Origin: DASPKX01 sp035627835
Lineage (GTDB): Bacteria; Verrucomicrobiota; Verrucomicrobiia; Limisphaerales; SXQI01
Reading direction: 5' to 3'
NCBI GenBank assembly: GCA_035627835.1
Contig: DASPKX010000145.1
Coordinates: forward strand, 1-31,990
DNA length: 31,990 bases
Part shown: one piece after another, positions 1 to 8,205 of the stretch
Numbering within the stretch: position 1 is the first letter of the stretch
Layout of the letters: every line of letters starts with the position of its first letter
Program-made: the position numbers and the translations under genes
The notes under the pieces: model-generated
What the model was told of the DNA's origin: nothing
What the model saw: only the letters and a program-made list of their open reading frames with translations
Databases searched by the model: none

Positions 1-1415
1 TTGAGGCGATCGGCAGTCGGCGAGTTCATCCCGATCATCAAAATGTCGAGGAGGCCATCCGCGTTGAAGTCAGCGAAAGAGTGCCCCATGCCGAGAGCAT
101 GGGGATCGGCAAAGGTTAGGGCCGTGATGTCGGTGAAGTTCCCTTTGCCGTCGTTTGCATACGCATCAATGCCGTAGAAGTCGCTGACCACGATCAGGTC
201 CAGATCGTTATCAGAGTCCAAATCTATGAATGAGGAGCTGTAGGCGCGGCGGCGCTGCTTTGGGCCGAGACCGCGTGCCGATGTGACATCCGTAAAGTTG
301 CCCTGCCCGTCGTTCAGCAGGAGAAAGGATGGATGGCCATCCTTCGCGTCAAAATAGGGATGCGGCATTTGGCCGTTGTCGAAAGGCACTTTGTATTGGC
401 CGAGGAAAAGGTCGAGGTCGCCGTCTGCGTCGATATCGCCTGCTGTCAGCGTTTGCGCGTAGCGCAAGCGAGGCTCCGCCGCCCAGGCGAACCTCGCTTC
501 TGCGGCAAAGTGGCCGGATGCAGTTCCCGGCCATAGCAAGAAGCCATCAAAGGTGACGCCGACGAAGTCGGTAAGACCATCCTGAGTGAAGTCGCCAAGC
601 ATTCCCGTAAAGAGCAGGGGAGGCGCCTCGGACAGCAGTGATCGTTGGGCCCACTGCCCATCTGAAGCACGGGCAAAAACGAGGTTGCGGGTGGCAAGAA
701 TGATTTCAGAAGAGCCGTCTTGATCCAGATCCCAAACAATCAGGGGGTCGATAAAATAAGAGCCGTGCGCTGGTTTAACTTCCTCGCGCAAGATTTCGCG
801 AAATGGGAGAGGACCGCTCCTGGAGCGAACCTGCACTTCAGAAGCATCAATGCTGGCGATCTGGGGCGACTCTGAGGTGCCGCTCCATACAACTTTTATT
901 TCGCCTTCCAAGAGCACCCTTTCCTCCGGATTCGATCTGAGGAGGTGAGCAGCGATGTAGAAGGCGCTTTTCGCGGCGGGGGTCGGAGAGAACTGGATGT
1001 GTCGGATCTCACATTCTTGAAGCTGCCAGCCTTCCATTTGAGCTTGTTGAACGACTGCGTCCCATGAGCCACCCGACGCGGCGCTTAAAGATATCTCGTG
1101 GCTGATTGTTCGCTTTGTGGGTGCAGCTTGAGGGAGATGGAGATCAAATTTAAGTTTCCAGAGCAACTCCAACTTGTTGGAGGAGGAGTTGAGTTGGTTC
1201 CACAACCGGTCCGCAAATTGGCCATACTTTTGCGCGTCCAGCTCAGGAGCCCAATGAAGCTGTGCCTGCTCAGTTTCATAGGCCTTCAGCACGACAAGGG
1301 GATTAGTGGGCGCGGCTGCTGAAGCGGCGCGGCGTTGCTTCAGCAGAAGAGCAACGCCGGCAGCAACACCGGCGACCAGCACGAGCAATATCAAACGTCG
1401 TCCGGGACGGGGCAC
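1..1415 (-). CDS. Membrane-anchored FG-GAP/VCBS repeat protein (3' end off window)
   Basis: The frame is open from 1415 to the left edge (471 codons visible), so the C-terminus is missing. I chose a GTG start at 1415, just before an N-terminal hydrophobic anchor (about residues 8-25, LILLVLVAGVAAG) preceded by arginines. There is no ATG in frame nearby, and GGAG lies very close upstream. Residues 40-210 match no family I recognise. From about residue 228 come repeated calcium-loop motifs of the FG-GAP/VCBS type: DLDQDGSSE, DFTQDGLTD, DIDADGDLD, DLDSDNDLD and DFNADGLLD, spaced roughly 45-70 residues apart. Such repeats build an integrin-like beta propeller on secreted or surface proteins. The gene follows the glycosyltransferase by 43 bases on the same strand, so the two may be cotranscribed. 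Ligand and role are unknown; the start is uncertain. Confidence 0.8.
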   Translation of the reverse strand, partial: MPRPGRRLILLVLVAGVAAGVALLLKQRRAASAAAPTNPLVVLKAYETEQAQLHWAPELDAQKYGQFADRLWNQLNSSSNKLELLWKLKFDLHLPQAAPTKRTISHEISLSAASGGSWDAVVQQAQMEGWQLQECEIRHIQFSPTPAAKSAFYIAAHLLRSNPEERVLLEGEIKVVWSGTSESPQIASIDASEVQVRSRSGPLPFREILREEVKPAHGSYFIDPLIVWDLDQDGSSEIILATRNLVFARASDGQWAQRSLLSEAPPLLFTGMLGDFTQDGLTDFVGVTFDGFLLWPGTASGHFAAEARFAWAAEPRLRYAQTLTAGDIDADGDLDLFLGQYKVPFDNGQMPHPYFDAKDGHPSFLLLNDGQGNFTDVTSARGLGPKQRRRAYSSSFIDLDSDNDLDLIVVSDFYGIDAYANDGKGNFTDITALTFADPHALGMGHSFADFNADGLLDILMIGMNSPTADRL

Positions 1416-1458
1416 AACTCCAGCGTATGCACCCGGCGCGCACTTTTCCAGCGCGATG

Positions 1459-2682
1459 CTACACCAGCGCGGGCGCCAACGGAGCCGGTCGGCGCACCGT
1501 TTTCTCGCGGATAACCCCCTGGAACATTCCTTCAAGGTTTACGATGTAGCTGTCGAAATCGTACTCACGGTTAGCAAGGGCAAGACCGCGTTCGCCCATT
1601 TGGCGCGCGAGTTCCTTATCGTTGAGCAAGGTGTCGATCCGCTGGGCGTAGGTTTTGTGATCCATCCAAGGAACCAGGAAGCCGTTGTGGCCATCCTGGA
1701 GCCAGTCTTTGATTCCACCCGCATCGAAGGCGACGACTGGGAGCGCGTAGCGCATGACTTCAATCCCAATGGTGGCAATCGGCTCGGGCCAAACGGAGCT
1801 GATCGCGATAAGGCTGCAATCACGATAATAAGACTTCAGCTCGTCTTGAGGAACAAAACCTTTGAACTGGACGCGATCAGTTAGCTTGAGCTGCGCAGCC
1901 AGGCGTTCGCACTCTGCCTTGTGATTTCCGTCTCCAAGGATAATGCACTCAAATTTGGTCTTAACTTCAGCGAGGGCGCGCAGAAGCACATCAACGCCTT
2001 TGCCACGAATGATCTGGCCGGCGTAGATGATAAGGTTGCGGTCGCTGAAGGAGCCGCGAATGCTGGTGTCTCCCATGCGTGGCACTGGAGGGTAAATCTC
2101 GATCTTTTCGGCGTTAAAGCCGTTCTTCAGCAACTCACCTCGCATGAAATTAGTCACGACGAGCATGCGATCAAAGCGTTTGCAGAGTTCGATCTCCCGC
2201 GCTTTGTCGAAGTAACTCACAAGCTTGATTGGGAAGCGGCCGACCCGGTCGCGGGTTATAACGGCGCCGCAGGGAATGATGCAGTGGGGGCCAAATGCCT
2301 TGTCGCAAATCTTGCGGCTGAACACGCCATACTTGTAGCTGCGCATGCAATAGATGTCATGATCGTGCACCATGCGCACGAGCGGGAGTCCGGAGTTCAC
2401 GAGCGTTTCCAGCACCTTCAGGTCCGCCATTTTGTGGACGTAAACGACGTCCGGATCGAACTCGGCGATGGCGTTCGTCGTCGGGCGAGCAGAGGCGCGG
2501 GAGTCTAACGCGAAACGGTGGGGGAATGCGCTATGCCATCCCGCTTCACCTTTGCCGGTGGAAGGGCCGTGAAGAAGACCAATAGTATGGCCGCGCTTCC
2601 CAAGCTCAGTGGCGGTGATGACCGCGTTGGTTTCGGCGCCGCCGAGCGCGCCCAAGCGTTCGTGAACGTAAAGTATTTTCAT
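1459..2682 (-). CDS. Glycosyltransferase family 4 (GT-B fold)
   Basis: This 407-residue protein should transfer a sugar from a nucleotide-sugar donor to an acceptor in the cytoplasm, probably for surface polysaccharide or glycolipid. The N-terminus MKILYVHERLGALGGAETN is the usual GT4 first beta strand and glycine-rich turn. The C-terminal donor domain has the RGKG loop (about 226) and the E-x7-E motif (E300, E308, in PEPIATIGIE) followed by the AGG loop. An upstream TTG or ATG would add 16 residues, but the ATG at 2682 fits the family start; neither site has a strong Shine-Dalgarno. An unusual group of four cysteines (about 112, 126, 134, 138) sits between the two domains and could bind metal or form disulfides. 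Acceptor and sugar cannot be read from sequence. Confidence 0.9.
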   Translation of the reverse strand: MKILYVHERLGALGGAETNAVITATELGKRGHTIGLLHGPSTGKGEAGWHSAFPHRFALDSRASARPTTNAIAEFDPDVVYVHKMADLKVLETLVNSGLPLVRMVHDHDIYCMRSYKYGVFSRKICDKAFGPHCIIPCGAVITRDRVGRFPIKLVSYFDKAREIELCKRFDRMLVVTNFMRGELLKNGFNAEKIEIYPPVPRMGDTSIRGSFSDRNLIIYAGQIIRGKGVDVLLRALAEVKTKFECIILGDGNHKAECERLAAQLKLTDRVQFKGFVPQDELKSYYRDCSLIAISSVWPEPIATIGIEVMRYALPVVAFDAGGIKDWLQDGHNGFLVPWMDHKTYAQRIDTLLNDKELARQMGERGLALANREYDFDSYIVNLEGMFQGVIREKTVRRPAPLAPALV

Positions 2683-2753
2683 GTGGCGATTTGCCGCAGC
2701 GATTAAAGCAGGCCGAGTAGAGGCGCGCATTCAGGAGCGAGGGCGTGATGAGT

Positions 2754-2770
2754 TTAAGGTTTTCCCTTAA
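2754..2770. repeat. Small inverted repeat between divergent genes
   Basis: TTAAGG and CCTTAA form a perfect 6-base inverted repeat with a 5-base spacer, inside the 174-base region between the divergent glycosyltransferase and the basic protein. It could be an operator half-site pair or a weak hairpin. Nothing else in the region distinguishes these. Confidence 0.3.
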
Positions 2771-2792
2771 CGCAGAGTGCGTCCGAGCCTCA

Positions 2793-2821
2793 TTGTGAGA
2801 CTTGGATGAACGCAGCTTAAT
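2793..2821 (+). promoter_or_regulatory. Possible sigma-70-type promoter for the basic protein
   Basis: TTGTGA at 2793-2798 and CTTAAT at 2816-2821 are separated by 17 bases, followed 35 bases later by the start at 2857. The match to consensus is partial, so this is a weak prediction. Confidence 0.25.
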
Positions 2822-2856
2822 TAACGTGAATATTCTGGGCAGGAAGAAGGAACTAC

Positions 2857-3462
2857 ATGGCTATCAACCAGCAAAAGCAACGGGCGCCAGCCGCGAGCAC
2901 ACGAAACCCGCAGCAACCACCGGTCGCCACTTCACGGCGGGCATCGACTGGAACTGGAAGCCCCGGTCGCAGCGGCGGGCAAAAACGGGCGATACGTGCC
3001 GGACAATCCACAGCGCGGCCTCGTTCGAGCAACTCGGATCGCACTGAACGGAATTTATCCGCTGGCGGCGGCAAGCGTTCCTCCATGATGAACAACCAGG
3101 TCCGCAGCGCCTCACCTGGGTCGAAGGATTCTGGAAACAAACGTGGAGGACGGATGGCTCAGCGCATGCAAGCCACCGAGCTTCAAGGCCCGTCCAAAGG
3201 TATGGAGCGGCGCCGTAGTGGGCAGGAGGCCCTGGAGATGGCGGGGCAGAATGGAAGATCTCGAGCGAGCGCCAAGGATTTTCGCCAACCGGTGACCACG
3301 CGGGATAGAAGCGGCGGCGTTTCACAAAACAAAGAGCCTCGCTCCAAACTCCAGACTTCCCGCAACTCTAGCGCGGCGGGTCGTGGAGGCCCTGGCGCAG
3401 CAAAGGGCAGCTCTGCGCGGAAGCAGGCCAGCCCTCGTGGCAAGTCCCGTCAAGGCAGCTGA
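2857..3462 (+). CDS. Hypothetical very basic, disordered protein
   Basis: I do not recognise this 201-residue protein. It starts with ATG after a strong purine-rich ribosome site (AGGAAGAAGGA, about 5 bases upstream), which is the main reason to believe it. By count it has 30 Arg and 12 Lys against 4 Asp and 6 Glu, 31 Ser, many Gly, Gln and Pro, and no Cys, Trp, Tyr or His. It has no signal peptide, membrane segment or regular repeat. One less degenerate stretch (about 100-135) contains MAQRMQATELQ and GQEALEMAGQ and might fold as short helices. The composition suggests an intrinsically disordered, nucleic-acid- or polyanion-binding protein, which is inference. It precedes the flavoprotein by 97 bases on the same strand. 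A chance open frame is possible, since antisense frames are also open here. Confidence 0.55.
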   Translation: MAINQQKQRAPAASTRNPQQPPVATSRRASTGTGSPGRSGGQKRAIRAGQSTARPRSSNSDRTERNLSAGGGKRSSMMNNQVRSASPGSKDSGNKRGGRMAQRMQATELQGPSKGMERRRSGQEALEMAGQNGRSRASAKDFRQPVTTRDRSGGVSQNKEPRSKLQTSRNSSAAGRGGPGAAKGSSARKQASPRGKSRQGS

Positions 3463-3559
3463 TTTCACGCTCTGAAAATGAAGTTCAAGATATTGCCACC
3501 ACGCCTGAAAGGGCGGCCATCGCCTGGGCATCCCGAAAAGCCGCCCGTGCGCCGATAGC

Positions 3560-4603
3560 ATGCCGGAACAGAAATACACCGAAGTTCCGCGCCAAAACCC
3601 CCCAGAGTTTCACAAGCCTCCAAACGCCGAAAGGTTGCGGGAGGCTATTATTATTGGGGGCGGGTTAGCTGGGCTTTCCGCTGCGATTTACCTCGGTCGC
3701 GCCATGCGCGATGCCGTTCTCATCGATGCAGCGCATTCCCTCGCTCTTTGGGAGCACGATGTTCAGAATTATCTTGGATTTCCCGAAGGCATATCCGGCG
3801 AGCAATTGTTGGAAAATGGACGACAACAGGCGCTGCGGTATGGCGCAACGCTCGTCCAGGATGAAATCAAAGAAGTCGGACGAGACGGGGATCTCTTTTG
3901 GGCGCGCGGGAAGCAGGGTGTCTATCGCGGCAGCCGCATGCTTCTTTGCACCGGGCTTTATCATGTTCCACCAGACATTCCCGAAGTAAACGAATGCCTC
4001 GGCAAAAGCATGTTCTTCTGCAAGCACTGCGATGGATATCGTGTGCAGGACAAGCGCATTCTTGTTCAAGGCGCGAATGATGAGGCGGTGGAGTATGCGC
4101 TCGGATTGATGCTCTACTCACCTTGCGTGGTGATTGCAACCAATGGCAGCGAGCCTCGCTGGTCGCCTCAGCATGCCGCCTGGATTGAGGAGCATGAAAT
4201 CCCCGTGCATCGCTCGCGAATTCTCGAGGTCGAGCAATGCGGCGGGTCAATGAGTTCAGTGCTCTTTGAGACAGGTGAGCGCGTTGCGATCGAAACACTC
4301 TTCACCACACGGGGCGACATCTACTTCAATGAGTTTGCAAAAGCGTTGGGGGCAACCGTCGATGAGGATGGGCAGGTGGTTGTGGATGAGGACATGCGGA
4401 CTAATGTTCCCGGACTCTACGCTGCCGGGTGCATTACACCCGCGAACTGCCAAATGATCATCGCGGCCGGGCAGGGGGCCACCGCCGCCCAAGCCATCAA
4501 CCGGGATTTGTTTGAGGCGAGTCTAAGCAACCACTCGCTGCGCCATTATCGCAAACGCCAGCTTCGTGAGGAGCGCACTCAGCCTGAAGTTATTGCAACT
4601 TAG
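3560..4603 (+). CDS. Thioredoxin-reductase-like FAD disulfide oxidoreductase
   Basis: This 347-residue flavoprotein has a FAD-binding Rossmann motif GGGLAG (33-38) after a roughly 28-residue polar extension. The redox pair C154/C157 lies in the thioredoxin-reductase position (FFCKHCDGY), and the C-terminal FAD signature ends in GLYAAGC and AAGQGATAAQAI. In true thioredoxin reductases the CxxCD motif is followed by GGGDSA and later HRR for NADPH. Here the equivalent is VQGAND (169-174) and no HRR is seen, so NADPH use is doubtful. Related enzymes without NADPH motifs (the GliT/HlmI/DepH group) are thiol oxidases. Its substrate is unknown and no thioredoxin gene lies nearby. It converges on lysE with a 14-base overlap. 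Confidence 0.8.
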   Translation: MPEQKYTEVPRQNPPEFHKPPNAERLREAIIIGGGLAGLSAAIYLGRAMRDAVLIDAAHSLALWEHDVQNYLGFPEGISGEQLLENGRQQALRYGATLVQDEIKEVGRDGDLFWARGKQGVYRGSRMLLCTGLYHVPPDIPEVNECLGKSMFFCKHCDGYRVQDKRILVQGANDEAVEYALGLMLYSPCVVIATNGSEPRWSPQHAAWIEEHEIPVHRSRILEVEQCGGSMSSVLFETGERVAIETLFTTRGDIYFNEFAKALGATVDEDGQVVVDEDMRTNVPGLYAAGCITPANCQMIIAAGQGATAAQAINRDLFEASLSNHSLRHYRKRQLREERTQPEVIAT

Positions 4604-5219
4604 GCGCGCTGAACACGCGCCACAGTTGCCAAAGACCGAAAAGAGTTATAACGGCTCCTGAGAGCAGGTTAATCCCTTGCAACCTCTTCTGAGTTACGCG
4701 CTCTCTTAATCGGCCAATCAGTAGCGTCAGGATCACCCACCAGACGGCGCTTCCCAGGAATACGCCCAGAACCATCGTAGTTGCGCCACGCAAGATCGTG
4801 TCGCTTTGCACTGACAGTCCCGCGCCCGCAAACACGCCGGTGAACGACAAGATGGTCATGGGATTGGCGAGCGTTAAAAGCAAGGTCGAAGAGTAGGCGC
4901 CCAAGCTGCCTCCAAACGGGCGCAGCGTTGCGGACCGACTGACTGGCGAACGGATCGTCTGGATTCCCAAGTAGATTAAGAAACTCCCACCAAGCACCTG
5001 CACCCACGATTGTTGCTTTACGAGGAAGAGTGTCGCAACGGTCAGGCCAAATGCGGCCAGCAATGCGTAGAGAGCATCGGCAGTCGCTGCTCCAAGTCCC
5101 GAAATAAAACCAATCCAGCGGCCATGCGCCAGCGTGCGTTTCATGCAGAGCACACTTATTGGCCCCACTGCCGCAGCTATGCTGAACCCAAGCAGGAACC
5201 CCTTAAAGAAAACGCCCAC
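4590..5219 (-). CDS. LysE/RhtB-family amino-acid exporter
   Basis: This 209-residue inner-membrane protein has about six hydrophobic segments. Its N-terminus carries the family hallmark FLLGFSIAAAVGP, followed by a polar turn with MKRTLAHGR and the second segment GFISGLGAATADALY. The family exports amino acids or related metabolites in exchange for protons; the substrate here cannot be told. The start is a GTG at 5219, since the hallmark begins within ten residues and no other start fits. No Shine-Dalgarno is evident, and the GTG lies inside the 3' arm of a strong hairpin. The gene follows gcvP by 44 bases on the same strand and may be its last operon member, or may be separately expressed if the hairpin terminates. 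Confidence 0.88.
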   Translation of the reverse strand: MGVFFKGFLLGFSIAAAVGPISVLCMKRTLAHGRWIGFISGLGAATADALYALLAAFGLTVATLFLVKQQSWVQVLGGSFLIYLGIQTIRSPVSRSATLRPFGGSLGAYSSTLLLTLANPMTILSFTGVFAGAGLSVQSDTILRGATTMVLGVFLGSAVWWVILTLLIGRLRERVTQKRLQGINLLSGAVITLFGLWQLWRVFSAPKLQ

Positions 5220-5240
5220 GCATTGAGTTAGCGTGGGCGC
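5209..5240 (-). terminator. Terminator-like hairpin after gcvP, overlapping the lysE start
   Basis: On the minus strand GCGCCCACGC, a 9-base loop and GCGTGGGCGT form nine Watson-Crick pairs plus a G-T pair, then TTTC and TTT. It begins 23 bases after the gcvP stop, where a rho-independent terminator would lie. The 3' arm contains the lysE GTG start (5217-5219). The T tract is interrupted, so leaky termination or translational control is also possible. Confidence 0.5.
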
Positions 5241-5263
5241 CTTTTGTTAAGCAATCCGAATTC

Positions 5264-8167
5264 TTACGCCTTGCCGGCGGCTTCGGGCGCGCTCATGTAA
5301 GCATCCATCCCGACGCAAGAGCAGACGAGGTTGCGATCTCCGAAGACGTTGTCGATGCGTCCCACAGATGGCCAGAATTTCTGCCGTCGCAGCCACGGGG
5401 CCGGATACGCAGCTTGCTCACGCGGATAAGGCCGGTCCCATTTCTCGGAAATCAAAACATCCGCAGTGTGTGGAGCGTTCTTCAGAACGTTGTTTGCTTT
5501 GTCCACCTTGCCTGATTCAACCGCTTTGATTTCGGCATGAATGCTGATCATGGCCTCGCAAAAGCGGTCCAACTCCTCCTTGGACTCGCTCTCCGTGGGT
5601 TCGACCATCAGTGTGCCTGGCACGGGGAAGGACATGGTTGGCGCATGGAAGCTGTAATCCATCAGGCGCTTCGCCACGTCTTCAACGGACACCGACTTGA
5701 ACCCGCGAAAATCCAGGATGCACTCGTGGGCGACCATTCCGTTTTTTCCCTTGTACAAGACGGGGAAGTAATCCTTCAGACGGTGCGCGATGTAGTTGGC
5801 GTTCAGAATTGCGACCTGCGTTGCGCGCTTAAGCCCAGCCGCGCCCATCATCCCGATATACATCCAGGAGATCGTAAGAATGCTGGCGCTGCCCCACGGA
5901 GCCGCTGAAACGGCGCCACCTTTGGCTTTAGGATCGGGCGAGACGACTTGATGGCCAGGCAAGTAAGGCGCGAGGTGGCTGCCCACGCAAATCGGCCCCA
6001 TCCCCGGCCCGCCACCGCCGTGAGGAATGCAGAATGTCTTGTGCAGATTGATGTGGCAAACGTCCGCTCCCAACTCCGCGGGACGGCAAAGGCCGACCTG
6101 AGCGTTGAGGTTGGCGCCGTCCATGTAGACCTGGCCACCGTTCTCGTGCACGATTTTGCAGGCTTCCTTGATGGATTCCTCAAACACGCCGTGTGTTGAA
6201 GGGTAAGTCACCATGAGGCATGCGAGTCGGTCTTTATGCTCCCCAGCTTTCTTGCGGAGGTCATCCACCTGGACGTTCCCGTCGGCATCGCATGCGACAG
6301 CGACAACCTGTAGTCCGGCCAACGCGGCGCTGGCTGGGTTTGTTCCGTGGGCAGAAGTGGGGATCAGGCAAATGTCGCGCTCGGTGTGACCATTGGCGGC
6401 GTGATAAGCATGGATCGCCAGGAGACCAGCGTATTCGCCTTGTGAACCGGCGTTTGGTTGAAGCGACACGGCGTCGAAACCAGTGATCTCAGCGAGCCAA
6501 TCGCTGAGCTGACGGAAGAGAACTTCATAGCCTTTCGTCTGCTCCCGCGGCGCGAAAGGATGCAACAAGCTGAACTCTGGCCAGGATACGGGGAACATTT
6601 CCGCTGTGGCATTCAACTTCATCGTGCAGGAGCCAAGCGGGATCATGGATGTCGTGAGCGAGAGATCCCTGCTCTCGAGCAAACGGATGTAACGCAGCAT
6701 CTCCGTTTCCGAGTGGTACTGCCTAAAAACGGGAGCTTGCAAATACGACGATTTGCGCTCAAACGCGGCGGCCACTGTAGCGGGTAGGCTTAAGGCGAGT
6801 TCCTCGGGCCGCGTCCGAACTTTCGCGCCCGCGCTGAACAAGCTCCAAAGCTGTTCAACATCCTGAGGCGTGGTCGTTTCGTCCACGGAGATGCTCAAGG
6901 CAGTTGTTGAGAGCTGACGCAGGTTGATTCCTTGAGCCTCAGCAGAGCGAATGATGTCCGAGGCGTTCTTTGTTTCGATGCGGATTGTGTCGAAGTAATC
7001 GTTGTGAACGACAGTGATCCCGAGGTCTTGCAACCCTTTGGCCAAGACGCGCGCGAGCTTATGAACGTAGGTGGCGATGCCCCGCAGCCCCTCAGGGCCG
7101 TGATAAATCGCATAGAGCGCCGCCATGTTCGCAAGGAGCGCCTGGGCAGTGCAGATGTTGCTAGTGGCTTTCTCGCGGCGGATGTGCTGCTCGCGAGTTT
7201 GCAAAGAGAGACGGTAAGCGGGACGGCCTTGAGCGTCGCGAGAGACACCGATGAGCCGACCAGGCATCTGGCGCTTGAACGCATCACGTGTGGCGAAGAA
7301 GGCGGCGTGCGGCCCGCCGTAGCCCAGGGGAACTCCGAATCGTTGGGCGCTGCCGACAGCGACATCAGCTCCCAGCTCACCGGGTGACTGAATCAATGTA
7401 AGCGCCAGGAGATCTGTGGCGACGATCGCTAGAGCGTCCATCGCATGGGCCTGCTCAATCGCGGGTTTATAATTGATGAGCTGCCCATCTGTCGCGGGAT
7501 ATTGCAGCAACACTCCGAAACACCCCTGCAGCTCGCTTAACCGCTCGTGATTTCCGACAACCACGCGAATGCCGAGGGGCTGCGCGCGCGTAACGACGAC
7601 TTCAATGTTCTGGGGGTGGCATAGCTCGGAAACGAAGAAGACATTTTTCGCATCGCTGCCTTTTGCCTGGTAAGCCAGATACATGGCCTCAGCGGCGGCG
7701 GTCGCTTCATCGAGGAGGGATGCGTTGGCTATGTCCAGACCGGTGAGATCCATCACCATCGTCTGGAAATTCAGCAGGCATTCGAGGCGCCCCTGAGAAA
7801 TCTCGGCCTGGTAAGGGGTGTATTGAGTGTACCAACCTGGATTCTCGAGAACATTCCGCTGGATCACCGGAGGAGTAATGGAGCCGTAATAACCAGCGCC
7901 GATGTAATTCTTAAAAACTTTGTTCGTTAGAGAAATGGCGCGAAGCTCCTTCAGCAGCTCGAATTCACTTTTCGCCGGTGGCAGCTTCAGCTCCCGCTCC
8001 GTGCGGATGCTGCGGGGCAAGGTGCGGTCCACAAGCTCCTCCAGACTGTTCAGACCGAGGGCTTGGAGCATTTGCTGCGTTTCCTCTTCGCTTGGGCCGA
8101 TGTGGCGACGGACGAACTGGTCGGGATGCGCTAGAGCAGGCGTAACTGAAGTGGCTTGGAGCGTCAT
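5264..8167 (-). CDS. gcvP: Glycine dehydrogenase (decarboxylating), P-protein
   Basis: P-protein of the glycine cleavage system: PLP-dependent decarboxylation of glycine, passing the aminomethyl group to lipoyl H-protein in the cytoplasm. The 967-residue single chain joins the N-terminal and C-terminal halves, as in enterobacterial GcvP (957 residues). Visible hallmarks are FVRRHIGPSEEE near the start, the glycine-rich ASLLDEATAAAEAM, SMIPLGSCTMKLN, and the PLP lysine K710 in HINLHKTFCIPHGGGGPG. I chose the ATG at 8167; an in-frame TTG at 8209 would add 14 residues and overlap the protease gene by 4 bases. No gcvT, gcvH or lpd lies beside it, so the rest of the system must be elsewhere. I saw no glycine riboswitch upstream; it follows the M48 gene by 38 bases. 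Confidence 0.97.
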   Translation of the reverse strand: MTLQATSVTPALAHPDQFVRRHIGPSEEETQQMLQALGLNSLEELVDRTLPRSIRTERELKLPPAKSEFELLKELRAISLTNKVFKNYIGAGYYGSITPPVIQRNVLENPGWYTQYTPYQAEISQGRLECLLNFQTMVMDLTGLDIANASLLDEATAAAEAMYLAYQAKGSDAKNVFFVSELCHPQNIEVVVTRAQPLGIRVVVGNHERLSELQGCFGVLLQYPATDGQLINYKPAIEQAHAMDALAIVATDLLALTLIQSPGELGADVAVGSAQRFGVPLGYGGPHAAFFATRDAFKRQMPGRLIGVSRDAQGRPAYRLSLQTREQHIRREKATSNICTAQALLANMAALYAIYHGPEGLRGIATYVHKLARVLAKGLQDLGITVVHNDYFDTIRIETKNASDIIRSAEAQGINLRQLSTTALSISVDETTTPQDVEQLWSLFSAGAKVRTRPEELALSLPATVAAAFERKSSYLQAPVFRQYHSETEMLRYIRLLESRDLSLTTSMIPLGSCTMKLNATAEMFPVSWPEFSLLHPFAPREQTKGYEVLFRQLSDWLAEITGFDAVSLQPNAGSQGEYAGLLAIHAYHAANGHTERDICLIPTSAHGTNPASAALAGLQVVAVACDADGNVQVDDLRKKAGEHKDRLACLMVTYPSTHGVFEESIKEACKIVHENGGQVYMDGANLNAQVGLCRPAELGADVCHINLHKTFCIPHGGGGPGMGPICVGSHLAPYLPGHQVVSPDPKAKGGAVSAAPWGSASILTISWMYIGMMGAAGLKRATQVAILNANYIAHRLKDYFPVLYKGKNGMVAHECILDFRGFKSVSVEDVAKRLMDYSFHAPTMSFPVPGTLMVEPTESESKEELDRFCEAMISIHAEIKAVESGKVDKANNVLKNAPHTADVLISEKWDRPYPREQAAYPAPWLRRQKFWPSVGRIDNVFGDRNLVCSCVGMDAYMSAPEAAGKA

Positions 8168-8205
8168 TTTAATGTGCGGTGAAGTTAAGAGCAGATAGGC
8201 GGAAA

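Noticed and set aside
1921..2508. A 195-codon plus-strand frame opposite the glycosyltransferase.
   Set aside because: Antisense shadow of a gene with clear GT4 motifs; no ribosome site or recognisable domain.
2864..3325. A 153-codon minus-strand frame opposite the basic protein.
   Set aside because: No ribosome site, and its Cys/Trp-rich composition looks random. The plus-strand frame has a strong ribosome site, although neither has homology I can recall.
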